A DNA stretch of 64,000 bases from Helicobacter anseris. Its GTDB lineage: Bacteria > Campylobacterota > Campylobacteria > Campylobacterales > Helicobacteraceae. Below the pieces are notes generated by a model, which did no database searches, was not told the origin of the DNA, and saw only the letters and a program-made list of their open reading frames with translations. The translations under genes were made by a program, and so were the position numbers. Below, piece by piece: positions 26,577 through 35,316 of the stretch (within the stretch, counting starts at the first letter, position 1; each line of letters starts with the position of its first letter). The stretch covers positions 78,271 to 142,270 of the forward strand of contig JXTW01000001.1 in assembly GCA_004368235.1 (NCBI GenBank), read 5' to 3'.

Positions 26577-28013
26577 TTGCTAAAAAAAGCATTTTTTACA
26601 AATAGTAGTGGTATTTTATGTTCACGCATTTTTGGTTTTCTGCGTGATGTGTTGATGGCACATATCCTTGGGGCTGGCACATTTTCAGACATCTTTTTTG
26701 CTGCCTTTAAATTTCCTAATCTTTTTCGTAGAATCTTCGGTGAAGGTGCATTTATACAAAGCTTTTTACCCTCACTCATCTCTACAAGACGTAAGGGAGT
26801 TTTTATAGTTGCAACTTTTCTTATATTTGTATGCATCATTTTACTTCTAAGTTTACTTGTATGGTGGTTCTCTGGATTTTTTACTCGGATCTTAGCCTAT
26901 GGATTTGATGATTCAAAAATTGAGCTTGCTCGCCCTATTGTTGTAATTAATTTTTGGTATCTAGAACTCGTATTTATTGCAACTTTTCTAAGCTCTCTCT
27001 TACAATATAAGAATATCTTTTGGGTAAGTGCCTATAATACTGCTCTTTTAAATATTTTTATGATTCTCTCTCTTTTTTTAGCGCGAAATAAAGAGGGTAT
27101 GGAAGTTGTATACTTTCTTAGCTATGGTGTTTTATGCGGAGGAATAGCACAGATTATTATTCATTTCTATCCTTTGTATCAAAAGCGATTTTTAAAAATT
27201 TTTTATGTTGGAATCAAGGATTTATGCCTACTGATTACAAAACGGGCTAAAAGTAGAGTTAAAAATGCTTATCATAATAGTATTAAAAGTTTTTTTGCTC
27301 AATTTTTCCCTGCTCTACTTGGTAGCTCTACGGCACAAATAGCTGCTTTTTTAGATACGATATTAGCTAGCTTTCTTGCTTCTGGCAGTATTTCTTATCT
27401 TTATTATGCTAATCGTATTTTTCAACTCCCTCTAGCTATTTTTGCAATTGCTATTTCTACAGCTCTATTTCCGACTATAGCAAAAGCTATCAACAATCAT
27501 CAAGAACAACAAGCTAGAAATCTTCTTAAAAATGCATTCTGGTTTTTATTAATTACTCTAGCTATATGCGTATGTGGTGGCATTATGCTAAAAGATGAAA
27601 TTATTTTCATTCTCTTTGAAAGGGGTAACTTCTTACGAGAAGATACGCTGATTACTGCTAATGTTTTTGCACTTTATCTCTTAGGTTTATTGCCATTTGG
27701 TCTAGCCAGAATCTTTTCGCTTTGGCTCTATGCCCATAAAAAGCAAAAAAAAGCAGCAACTATATCTGCCATATCATTAAGCATTAGTCTTATTATCTCT
27801 GTAATCTTAATGCAATTTTTTACTCTATATGGGCTAGCTCTTTCTTCAAGTATAGGAGGATTAGTACTTTTTATCCTCACAATCAAGCAATTTGGCTTAA
27901 AAGAATTTAAGGTTATCCTGCTATATAAAAAAGCTTATCTCATACTCATAGGACTTTTAACTCTAGAGATCATAGCCTTAAAAATATTTTTAATGTTTTA
28001 CTCTATAGCTTAA
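26577..28013 (+). CDS. murJ: lipid II flippase MurJ (MviN)
   Basis: A 478-residue inner-membrane protein with about 13-14 hydrophobic helices of the MOP superfamily, flipping lipid II for peptidoglycan synthesis. The family start is clear: SSGILCSRIFGFLRDVLMAH, then FKFPNLFRRIFGEGAF, containing the essential Arg residues of TM1 and the first loop. ISTALFPTIAKA is the later signature. The start codon is TTG at 26577, with AAGGGGG five bases upstream; no in-frame ATG precedes the conserved region. cysS follows after a large hairpin. Confidence 0.95.
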   Translation: MLKKAFFTNSSGILCSRIFGFLRDVLMAHILGAGTFSDIFFAAFKFPNLFRRIFGEGAFIQSFLPSLISTRRKGVFIVATFLIFVCIILLLSLLVWWFSGFFTRILAYGFDDSKIELARPIVVINFWYLELVFIATFLSSLLQYKNIFWVSAYNTALLNIFMILSLFLARNKEGMEVVYFLSYGVLCGGIAQIIIHFYPLYQKRFLKIFYVGIKDLCLLITKRAKSRVKNAYHNSIKSFFAQFFPALLGSSTAQIAAFLDTILASFLASGSISYLYYANRIFQLPLAIFAIAISTALFPTIAKAINNHQEQQARNLLKNAFWFLLITLAICVCGGIMLKDEIIFILFERGNFLREDTLITANVFALYLLGLLPFGLARIFSLWLYAHKKQKKAATISAISLSISLIISVILMQFFTLYGLALSSSIGGLVLFILTIKQFGLKEFKVILLYKKAYLILIGLLTLEIIALKIFLMFYSIA

Positions 28014-28014
28014 T

Positions 28015-28061
28015 AAATTAGTGATTACTCATTTTAAGATAGAATGAGTAATCACTAATTT
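28015..28061 (+). promoter_or_regulatory. 19-bp perfect inverted repeat between murJ and cysS
   Basis: AAATTAGTGATTACTCATT (28015-28033) is exactly complementary to 28043-28061, with a 9-base loop. It starts one or two bases after the murJ stop and ends only a few bases before the cysS ribosome site (AGGGGAG). The 3' arm ends in TTT then A, so it is a weak intrinsic terminator at best; an mRNA-processing or cysS-regulating element is possible. Confidence 0.6.
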
Positions 28062-28073
28062 AGGGGAGTTATT

Positions 28074-29492
28074 ATGAAAATATATGATAGCAAAGCCAGA
28101 ATGAAACTTGATTTTCAACCTATCAAAGAAGGTGAAGTTAGGATCTATGTATGTGGACCTACAGTTTATGATGATGCTCATCTAGGTCATGCTCGCTCCT
28201 CTCTTGTTTTTGATCTTTTAGCTAGAGTTTTTAGAGCATCTGGATACAAAGTAACATTAGCTAAAAACTTCACAGATATTGATGATAAGATTATCAATAA
28301 ATCCAAAGAGAGTAATCAAGAAATCACGCAAATCACCTCAACTTATATACAATCCTATCTTAAAGATATGCGCGAGCTTGGTATTAGACAAGCTGATATA
28401 GAGCCAAAAGCTACAGAAAGCATTTCTGAAATCTCAACTATGATACAAACTTTAATACAAAAAGAAATTGCATACAAAAGTACAAATGGTGATATCTATC
28501 TTGAAGTAGCTAAAGATCCTGATTATGGCAGCCTATCTATGCGAGGCAATGATGAAGAAACACAAGCCAGAATACAAGAAAATGAAGAAAAAAAAGACCC
28601 TAGAGATTTTGCCCTATGGAAAGCCTATAAAGGAGAAAATGATATTGGCTATGAAAGTATACTAGGTCTTGGGAGACCTGGATGGCATATAGAGTGTTCA
28701 GCTATGATTGAAAAACATTTAGCATATAAAAATGAAAAGTTTGGTATTGATATACATGGGGGTGGAGCAGATCTTTTTTTCCCTCATCATGAAAATGAAG
28801 CCTCTCAAACTCGTTGTGCTACTGGTAGAGAGATCGCCAAATATTGGATGCATAATGGTTTTGTCAATATAAATGGTGAAAAAATGAGTAAATCGTTAGG
28901 TAATAGCTTTTTTATCAAAGATGCCCTCAAGCTCTATAATGGAGAAATTTTACGCAATTATTTAATCTCTACGCATTATCGTGCCATTCTTAGCTTCAGC
29001 GAGGAGGATCTATTAAGCTCTAAAAAACGTCTGGATAAAATCTATCGCCTTAAAAAGCGAGTTGGTTTTAACTCCCATTTTGATTCCCAAAAAGACTTAA
29101 TGCCTAAAAATGACTTTCAAAATGAACTTTTAGATGCTTTGTGTGATGATCTCAATATCTCAAAGGCATTGGCAATTATAGAATCTATGCTCAATGAATC
29201 TAATCAAAATCTGGATAACTCACCTAAAAACAAAATGCTTAAAAATGAAGTTATTCAAAATCTCGAATTTATCGCTTCTTTGCTTGGCATTGGCGTAATG
29301 AATGCAAATGAATACTTTCAACTTGGCGTGGATGAAAAACAAAAACTAGAAATAGAAAAACTTATCCAACAAAGATCGGATGCCAAAAATCAAAAAGATT
29401 ATGCTAAAGCCGATGAAATTAGATCTCAATTAGAAACTATGGGTATTACAATACTAGACACGGCTGAAGGTAGCATTTGGGAAAAAGTTTAG
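28074..29492 (+). CDS. cysS: cysteinyl-tRNA synthetase
   Basis: Class I synthetase charging tRNA-Cys. The zinc/substrate motif is CGPTVYDDAHLGHARS (HIGH-type), GWHIECSAMIEKHL and GGGADLFFPHHENEASQ follow, and the KMSKS loop is GEKMSKSLGNSFF. The C-terminal helical domain ends AKADEIRSQLETMGITILD, typical of CysS. Length 472 is normal. In H. pylori the next gene is vacA; here cysS instead converges directly on a lolA-like gene with a 4-base overlap. Confidence 0.96.
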   Translation: MKIYDSKARMKLDFQPIKEGEVRIYVCGPTVYDDAHLGHARSSLVFDLLARVFRASGYKVTLAKNFTDIDDKIINKSKESNQEITQITSTYIQSYLKDMRELGIRQADIEPKATESISEISTMIQTLIQKEIAYKSTNGDIYLEVAKDPDYGSLSMRGNDEETQARIQENEEKKDPRDFALWKAYKGENDIGYESILGLGRPGWHIECSAMIEKHLAYKNEKFGIDIHGGGADLFFPHHENEASQTRCATGREIAKYWMHNGFVNINGEKMSKSLGNSFFIKDALKLYNGEILRNYLISTHYRAILSFSEEDLLSSKKRLDKIYRLKKRVGFNSHFDSQKDLMPKNDFQNELLDALCDDLNISKALAIIESMLNESNQNLDNSPKNKMLKNEVIQNLEFIASLLGIGVMNANEYFQLGVDEKQKLEIEKLIQQRSDAKNQKDYAKADEIRSQLETMGITILDTAEGSIWEKV

Positions 29493-30022
29493 TCCAAAAA
29501 TTTTATTAAGCTAAACTTTAAAGTATTGGTACTACCATTAGCTTCTTTGACAAAAACACTTTTTATAAAATTATCACCATCTATTTCAATAACATTAATA
29601 CCTATATTTTGTCTAGGTATTAGCTGTATTGTCCAATAATTTTTATCACCATTAAGACGAATAGAAAAGTATTGTTCTAAACTTAGAAAATCAAAATTTA
29701 CAGCCATATTAAATAGATTTGGATCAAAATTTCCATTAAAACGCTGATAATCCTCTGTAGTTTGATAAAAAATCCCTGTAGAATCTAATTTTAGATTCAT
29801 CTGCAATGGTGTTTTAACTTGAATAAAAAGCTGGTTATTTTTTATTTCAAAAACTCCATCAAATCTCATAGGAATAGGAAGATTAACATCTACTCTCTCT
29901 AAATTAAACTCTCCTTTAAAATGTCGATGAGAAAATATTTCTTTTAATTGATCCATATCCATAGCCCATAGACTTAAAGATAGAAGAAAAAACCAATAAA
30001 AATATTTATATAAAACTTTCAT
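29489..30022 (-). CDS. lolA: LolA-like periplasmic lipoprotein carrier
   Basis: A 177-residue protein with a signal peptide (KVLYKYFYWFFLLSLSLWAM) and a beta-rich mature domain alternating hydrophobic and polar strands (FEIKNNQLFIQVKTPLQMNL). The half-barrel fold and the signal fit the LolA/LolB superfamily, which carries lipoproteins across the periplasm. Identity rests on overall pattern and no single catalytic motif, so LolA-like is the safe call. It is translationally coupled to the upstream ybgC-type thioesterase (ATGA-type overlap). Confidence 0.65.
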   Translation of the reverse strand: MKVLYKYFYWFFLLSLSLWAMDMDQLKEIFSHRHFKGEFNLERVDVNLPIPMRFDGVFEIKNNQLFIQVKTPLQMNLKLDSTGIFYQTTEDYQRFNGNFDPNLFNMAVNFDFLSLEQYFSIRLNGDKNYWTIQLIPRQNIGINVIEIDGDNFIKSVFVKEANGSTNTLKFSLIKFLD

Positions 30023-30429
30023 ACCTGCTCCTTAAACTCTAATAAGGCTTTTAGAAAATTTTGAGGAATTTTTCTTAATGCTTTGTTGGTCTTAGCATTA
30101 ACTAAAATATGGCGAGTATAGCCAGTTGCAATATGCTTGCCTGCAGCATACATTTGATATTCCAAACCTATATACACCTTTGCTTCAAGCACTTGCACAA
30201 ATATCTCTATCACATCTTCATATCTTGTAGGATAAAAGTAGCTAATATTCATCTCTACTACAGGAAAGAAATATCCAAGATCCTCTAAATGTTTATAACC
30301 ATATTTTAGGGAATCTAAAAATTTGCAACGTGCTAATTCCATTTTCCTAACATAATTTCCATGCCACATAATCCCCATAGAATCTACATCTACAAATTCT
30401 ACTTCTTGCATATAACTAAATTTAGCCAT
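30019..30429 (-). CDS. YbgC/4-hydroxybenzoyl-CoA thioesterase family protein
   Basis: A 136-residue hotdog-fold acyl-CoA thioesterase. The active-site pattern is VDVDSMGIMWHGNYVRKMEL, with the Asp, the central His and the Asn-Tyr typical of YbgC. Acyl-CoA hydrolysis in phospholipid metabolism is the known role of Helicobacter YbgC, but the substrate here is unknown. It shares one base with queF upstream and four with the lolA-like gene downstream, forming a three-gene leftward operon. Confidence 0.85.
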   Translation of the reverse strand: MAKFSYMQEVEFVDVDSMGIMWHGNYVRKMELARCKFLDSLKYGYKHLEDLGYFFPVVEMNISYFYPTRYEDVIEIFVQVLEAKVYIGLEYQMYAAGKHIATGYTRHILVNAKTNKALRKIPQNFLKALLEFKEQV

Positions 30430-30896
30430 TACCTATTATCTACTCTTTCAAAACTTAAATCATGATTTAATAAACGATAATTTGCCATCTCTTCATATTT
30501 TGTACCCTTACGACCATAATTGACAAATGGATCAATACTAATACCACCTCGAGGTAAAAATTTTCCACTTACCTCAATATAACGAGGATCCATCAACTCA
30601 ATCAAATCTTTCATAATTACATTAATGCAATTCTCGTGAAAATCTCCATGATTACGAAAGGAGAAAAGATAAAGCTTTAAAGATTTGCTCTCAACCATCT
30701 TTAAATCAGGAATATAATTAATATAAATAGTGGCAAAATCTGGCTGGGAAGTAATTGGGCACAATGAAGTAAACTCCGGGCAATTAAACTTCACAAAATA
30801 ATCATTATCCCTATGCTTATTCTCAAAGGTCTCTAAAATATCTCTATTGTACTCAAAGCTATATTTTATATCTTGATTCCCTAAAATACTGAACAT
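30429..30896 (-). CDS. queF: NADPH-dependent 7-cyano-7-deazaguanine reductase QueF
   Basis: QueF reduces preQ0 to preQ1 in queuosine synthesis. It is the short type (155 residues): the nucleophilic Cys is in [17 protein letters not shown], the catalytic Asp in [10 protein letters not shown], and [13 protein letters not shown] is the QueF motif with Glu-Ser just before it (MVESKSL). [13 protein letters not shown] is the second substrate-binding patch. It lies divergent to recG across a 31-base gap. Confidence 0.95.
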   Translation of the reverse strand: MFSILGNQDIKYSFEYNRDILETFENKHRDNDYFVKFNCPEFTSLCPITSQPDFATIYINYIPDLKMVESKSLKLYLFSFRNHGDFHENCINVIMKDLIELMDPRYIEVSGKFLPRGGISIDPFVNYGRKGTKYEEMANYRLLNHDLSFERVDNR

Positions 30897-30927
30897 CTAC
30901 AACCCTTTATCTGCTAAAATAGTCTCT

Positions 30928-32793
30928 ATGGAATTTGAGAAAAATGATTATATCAAGTTAGAAAAAATAGGAATAAAAAGCCTCCTTGACCTATGTCTGT
31001 GTATCCCTAAATCCTACACAGATACGACACTTATCTCAAAATTAAAATCTCATCAAACTGGTGCTCTAGAAGTTACTATTCTTCCTTATAATATGCCAAT
31101 ATATGGAGCAAAGCTACTTAAAATCCCTGCTTATATTATTAATCTTAATACACCTATTACAATTTTTATATTCCATCCTAAAAAGTACCATAAGAATATC
31201 TTTATTCCAAATAAAACAATGTTTATCTATGGCACCTTAGAGCTTAGCCCGCGTCCATCCATTAGACAGCCTAAAGTTATCTATGAAATCAATACTATTA
31301 CACCTCATTTCAAACTAAATCAAATTAAAGATTCCACACTAAAAATTATTACTAGTAAATATATCACTCAAGAAAACTTAATTTCCATTCTTCCTGCAGA
31401 AATTATCCCTCCACTCTTAAAAATCTTTTATCCTGATTCTGAGTTTTTATCTCACTTCCAAAAACATAAAATCCTTCCAAAAAAAAGTCTTGATGCACTT
31501 AAATTTATCGAAATTTATCAACACATCTCACGTCTATCTAAAAAGCGTCGATATTTTGAAGCTAAGTTTATTTGCAATGGAGAATATCAAAGCTTTATCC
31601 AATCCCTGCCCTTCTCTCTTACCCCATCTCAAATAAATACAATCAATGATATTGCCAAGGATCTCTCATCAAATACTGCTGCACGTAGAATTATTGTAGG
31701 TGATGTAGGCTGTGGAAAAACAATAGTAATTTTATGTAGCGTAGTTATGGCTTACCCTAAAAAATCTGTCCTTATGGTACCTACAACAATTTTAGCAGAA
31801 CAAATTTTTAATGAAGCTAAAAAATTTTTACCCAGCTATATTTCAACTTCCCTTATTCTAAGCCAATCTCGTCATAAAAATGAATATTCCGAGGCACATT
31901 TTCTAATCGGTACACAAGCATTATTGCATACAGAATTTGATTCTCTGGATTTTGCCCTCATTATGATAGATGAACAGCATCGCTTTGGTACTAATCAACG
32001 TCAAGCACTCCAAAGTATACTAAACTCCTCATCCAACATTCCATCTAAGAAACCTCATTTTCTTCAATTTTCTGCTACACCTATTCCTCGTACCCTAGGT
32101 ATGATAGAATCAAATCTAATTGATTTTAGTCTTATTACTGACCTACCCTTTAAAAAGGATATCAGTACTAAAATTATCCATAAAAATGACTTTCCAAATC
32201 TTATAAATCACATTAAAGAGCAGATAAAAAATAAACATCAAACCATTATAGTCTACCCACTTGTTGAAGAAAGTGAACATATTGACTATCTTTCAATTAA
32301 ACAGGGGGCACCTTTTTGGCAAAAATATTTTAATAATGTCTATATTACCCATGGTCAAGATAAAAATAAAGATGAGGTTTTAAAAGAATTTAGACAAAAG
32401 GGTGATATTCTGCTAGCTACCACACTCATTGAGGTAGGTATCTCTCTACCCAGACTCACTACTATTATTATTCTAGCTCCAGAGAGATTAGGTCTAGCCA
32501 CTCTTCATCAATTACGCGGTAGAGTTAGTCGTAATGGACTTAAGGGCTACTGCTTTTTATATACTAATCTCTCAACAAGTCAAAGACTAGAAGAATTTAG
32601 CTCTACGCTTAGTGGCTTTGATATTGCAGAGCTTGATTTAAAATATAGGGATAGCGGTGATCTTTTGAGTGGAGCTCGCCAGAGTGGTGAAAGCTTTAAA
32701 TTCTATGATCTACAAAATGATGAAGAAATATTAAAAAAAGCACAAATATTTAAAGATAATAAAGAGGCTAAAAACAAAATAAAGTTTCTCTAA
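30928..32793 (+). CDS. recG: ATP-dependent DNA helicase RecG
   Basis: RecG is a superfamily 2 helicase that remodels stalled forks and Holliday junctions. A divergent N-terminal wedge/OB region is followed by Walker A IVGDVGCGKTIVILCSVV, motif Ia LMVPTTILAEQIF, Walker B IMIDEQHRFGTNQR (DEQH), motif III QFSATPIPRTLGMI, and later LATTLIEVGI and LHQLRGRVSRNGLKGYC. Length 621 matches the short Helicobacter RecG. The start ATG follows a gap shared with divergent queF. Confidence 0.95.
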   Translation: MEFEKNDYIKLEKIGIKSLLDLCLCIPKSYTDTTLISKLKSHQTGALEVTILPYNMPIYGAKLLKIPAYIINLNTPITIFIFHPKKYHKNIFIPNKTMFIYGTLELSPRPSIRQPKVIYEINTITPHFKLNQIKDSTLKIITSKYITQENLISILPAEIIPPLLKIFYPDSEFLSHFQKHKILPKKSLDALKFIEIYQHISRLSKKRRYFEAKFICNGEYQSFIQSLPFSLTPSQINTINDIAKDLSSNTAARRIIVGDVGCGKTIVILCSVVMAYPKKSVLMVPTTILAEQIFNEAKKFLPSYISTSLILSQSRHKNEYSEAHFLIGTQALLHTEFDSLDFALIMIDEQHRFGTNQRQALQSILNSSSNIPSKKPHFLQFSATPIPRTLGMIESNLIDFSLITDLPFKKDISTKIIHKNDFPNLINHIKEQIKNKHQTIIVYPLVEESEHIDYLSIKQGAPFWQKYFNNVYITHGQDKNKDEVLKEFRQKGDILLATTLIEVGISLPRLTTIIILAPERLGLATLHQLRGRVSRNGLKGYCFLYTNLSTSQRLEEFSSTLSGFDIAELDLKYRDSGDLLSGARQSGESFKFYDLQNDEEILKKAQIFKDNKEAKNKIKFL

Positions 32794-32845
32794 ATATATC
32801 AGATCAATAGTCTATAATATTTTCTTCATTCATATAAATCTTAAG

Positions 32846-33862
32846 TTAAACCAGCTCTTGCCACATTAAATCTGATCCACCAAAAAGCGGGATAATCTTG
32901 GAATCTAAAACAGGAATAGAATCTGGTATTTTAGATGGTGATTTTTTTAAAGTAATAAATTTATCTTTTTTTACCTTTATCTTATAATTTGTTATAGCAT
33001 TATCACTTACAAAAGCCTGAAGGTTTTCTAGCTTATTGTGTCTTTCAAAAAGCTCTACTAGTCTAGGCAATAAATTTGGTGCGCTAAAAATACCGCCAAA
33101 AGCATTTTGACTATATTTATTACTTATTAAATGAGGAGCTGAATCTGAACCAAAACTTACTTTTTTATGCGCATTTAATGCCAGATCTAAAAGTGCTTCT
33201 TTATCATATGGTGTCTTTAAAATTGGTTTACAAAAATAGTGAGGATTTAAATTTTTCCCTAAAAGAGAATCTAAATCCATTGTAATATGATGATAAGTGA
33301 GTGTGGCAGTTATATTTTCAAAGTTTTCTAATACTTTAATACTTCTATGATCGCTCATATGCTCCAAAACAATATGGAGTTTAGGAAAGCGCTTAGCCAA
33401 ATTTTCAAAAACTTTTAAAAACTCATATTCCCTATCCATACTAAAACCATCACTCTCACCATGGATACTCAAAATCATACCTAAATCTTGTGCTACCTTT
33501 AAAATTTCCAAAAGATTAGGATTTAAAATAGAGCTTACTCCAGAATCTGAATTAGTAGTTGCCCCTTTGGGGTAAAGTTTTAAGATTTTAATACCAACCT
33601 CACTCAAATCTTGCAAACTTTCTTTATCAAGAAAATCAGTAACATAAATAGTCATTAATGCTAAAAAATCTGGGGCTAAGGATGCAATTTCTTCTCTATA
33701 ACTTTGGGCTAACTGCGATGTTGTCACTGGAGTCTTTAAATTAGGCATTATCACACCACCACTAAAACTTTGTGCACTGAAAGGTAATACTGCTTTTAAT
33801 ATCTCACCTTCACGTAAATGCAAATGCATATCAAATGGATTCTTCAAAGTAATGCTATTCAT
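32846..33862 (-). CDS. pyrC: dihydroorotase
   Basis: PyrC makes dihydroorotate from carbamoyl-aspartate in pyrimidine synthesis. MHLHLREGEIL gives the HxH zinc ligands, KLYPKGATTNSDSGV holds the carboxylated Lys, ILSIHGESDG and IVLEHMSDH supply His ligands, and FGSDSAPH the catalytic Asp. Length 338 matches class II PyrC. The gene stands alone on the minus strand with its own promoter upstream. Confidence 0.95.
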   Translation of the reverse strand: MNSITLKNPFDMHLHLREGEILKAVLPFSAQSFSGGVIMPNLKTPVTTSQLAQSYREEIASLAPDFLALMTIYVTDFLDKESLQDLSEVGIKILKLYPKGATTNSDSGVSSILNPNLLEILKVAQDLGMILSIHGESDGFSMDREYEFLKVFENLAKRFPKLHIVLEHMSDHRSIKVLENFENITATLTYHHITMDLDSLLGKNLNPHYFCKPILKTPYDKEALLDLALNAHKKVSFGSDSAPHLISNKYSQNAFGGIFSAPNLLPRLVELFERHNKLENLQAFVSDNAITNYKIKVKKDKFITLKKSPSKIPDSIPVLDSKIIPLFGGSDLMWQELV

Positions 33863-33890
33863 TAAAAAACCTTTGATTAAAAATTAAAAA

Positions 33891-33913
33891 ATTATAGCAA
33901 GCTTATTTGCTAT
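33891..33913 (-). promoter_or_regulatory. pyrC -10 element with overlapping hairpin
   Basis: Read leftward, TTGCTATAAT gives a TATAAT box about 30 bases before the pyrC start. A 7-bp inverted repeat (ATAGCAA / TTGCTAT, 6-base loop) overlaps it on the upstream side, so it could be a binding site or a hairpin. Confidence 0.45.
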
Positions 33914-34014
33914 CTTAAAACAAGATGCTGGACTTATTTAAGATTAACCAATTTTAATAGATATAACAAGGGTATTTAATTATAATATTTACTATAAAAA
34001 TTAATTTTATAAAT

Positions 34015-34036
34015 TATAATAATGATTATCATTAAC
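34015..34036 (+). promoter_or_regulatory. Fur box overlapping the DedA promoter
   Basis: AATAATGATTATCATTAAC at 34018-34036 matches 16 of 19 positions of the classical Fur box, and the overlapping 15-mer from 34017 matches the H. pylori form TAATAATnATTATTA except for one base. A TATAAT -10 hexamer overlaps its left edge (34015-34020), so Fe-Fur binding should block transcription of the DedA gene. Confidence 0.75.
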
Positions 34037-34055
34037 TTAAAATTGAGGCATTTTT

Positions 34056-34628
34056 ATGGATATTGCAAGTTTTCAAACAAGCCTAGAGCACTGGGGATAT
34101 CTCTTATTATTTTTTGCCAGCTTTGGAGGTGGTTATACAGCTATTGTAGCTGCTGGAGTATTTTGTGCACTAGGTAAACTAGATATCACTCTTTCTTTGT
34201 TGATTTCTTTTACAGGTAACTGTATAGGCTCTAGTCTACTAGCCTATTTGGCTCGTACTCAAAAAAAAGAATTTACAAGGTTATTGCAAAAACATAGACG
34301 AAAATTAGCCCTAACTCATATCTATATGCAAAAATATGGCATCTGGCTGATTTTCTTTAGCAAATTTCTCTATGGAATCAAAACTATTGTGCCACTTGGT
34401 ATTGGTCTTAGCCACTATAGTTTAAAAAAATTTATCCTTTATAATATCCCTGCTTGTATTCTATTTACAGGAAGTATAGGATTGATAAGTTTTTTTGCCA
34501 GCAATTGGATGCTAGATCTTTTTTCTAAAATCGAAAAGATAAAAGGATGGCAAATTGCGCTAATTTTATTTATCTTTTTAAGTTGTATTTTTCTAAGTAT
34601 GCAAATAATAAGTAAGAAAAAACATTAA
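34056..34628 (+). CDS. DedA/VTT-domain inner-membrane protein
   Basis: A 190-residue protein with several hydrophobic segments and the DedA-family pattern: FASFGGGYTAIVAAGVFCAL, ISFTGNCIGSSLLAYLART, and FFSKFLYGIKTIVPLGIGLS. The family is involved in lipid scrambling or transport and in membrane homeostasis. DedA next to flavodoxin is the order I recall for H. pylori HP1162-HP1161. A good Fur box and -10 lie 20-40 bases upstream, which predicts induction by iron limitation. A terminator at its stop codon separates it from fldA. Confidence 0.8.
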   Translation: MDIASFQTSLEHWGYLLLFFASFGGGYTAIVAAGVFCALGKLDITLSLLISFTGNCIGSSLLAYLARTQKKEFTRLLQKHRRKLALTHIYMQKYGIWLIFFSKFLYGIKTIVPLGIGLSHYSLKKFILYNIPACILFTGSIGLISFFASNWMLDLFSKIEKIKGWQIALILFIFLSCIFLSMQIISKKKH

Positions 34629-34647
34629 CTTTTGTTAATGTTTTTTT
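34617..34647 (+). terminator. intrinsic terminator after the DedA gene
   Basis: AAAAAACATTAAC, four-base loop TTTT, then GTTAATGTTTTTTT: a 13-bp stem ending in a T run, overlapping the stop codon of the DedA gene. Any fldA expression from the Fur-controlled promoter would have to read through it. Confidence 0.8.
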
Positions 34648-34688
34648 ATTATAAGCTCCTTGTAAAATAATTTATATAAAGGATTAAA

Positions 34689-35192
34689 ATGAAAAAAATT
34701 GGAATTTTTTATGGAACTGATAGTGGTAATGCTCGTGATGCGGCTGAAAATATTGCCAAATTATTAGGAGAAGATAATATAGAAATAAAAGATATAGCTA
34801 AAGCTAGCAAAGAAGAAGTTTTAAATTTTGAGAATTTAATCTTAGTAACATCTACTTATGGTTGTGGTGATTTACAAGGGGATTGGGAAGATAAGATTGA
34901 TAGCTTTAATGAATCTGATTTTAAAGATAAAACTATTGGTCTTGTAGGCATAGGCGATAGCGATACTTATAGTGATACTTTTTGTGATAGCCTATCTTAT
35001 CTTTATGAAAAAACTAAAAGTGGCAATATTATCGGTAAAACATCAAGTGATGGATATGATTTTAGCGATAGCAAAGCGATTTTAGATTCTGGAGAGTTTA
35101 TGGGCTTAGTCCTTGATTATGACAATCAAGAAGAATTAAATGAGGAAAGAATTTCAAACTGGGTGAAAAATATCACACCATCATTTAAATAA
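34689..35192 (+). CDS. fldA: flavodoxin
   Basis: A 167-residue FMN electron carrier; in H. pylori it is the acceptor of pyruvate:flavodoxin oxidoreductase. The FMN phosphate loop is IFYGTDSGNARDAAENIA, the 60s loop TSTYGCGDLQGDWED, and the 90s loop GLVGIGDSDTYSDTFCDS. Length and sequence match long-chain flavodoxin FldA. An AT-rich gap with a TATAAA-like element precedes it, so it probably has its own promoter besides any read-through from the DedA gene. Confidence 0.95.
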   Translation: MKKIGIFYGTDSGNARDAAENIAKLLGEDNIEIKDIAKASKEEVLNFENLILVTSTYGCGDLQGDWEDKIDSFNESDFKDKTIGLVGIGDSDTYSDTFCDSLSYLYEKTKSGNIIGKTSSDGYDFSDSKAILDSGEFMGLVLDYDNQEELNEERISNWVKNITPSFK

Positions 35193-35200
35193 TTTAATGT

Positions 35201-35236
35201 TTAAATAATCTAGATTCTAGAATCTAGATTATTTAA
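35201..35236. repeat. 36-bp perfect palindrome downstream of fldA
   Basis: The left arm TTAAATAATCTAGATTC is exactly complementary to 35220-35236 and the central TA is self-complementary, so all 36 bases read the same on both strands. It starts eight bases after the fldA stop. As RNA it forms a long hairpin without the usual loop or T run; as DNA it may be a protein-binding site or cruciform. Confidence 0.75.
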
Positions 35237-35316
35237 TTTGATATAAAAATCACAAAATAAATCTAAACCAAAATATACTTCTGGGATGGTAAAACCCTAA
35301 AGCCTATAATCTAAAT

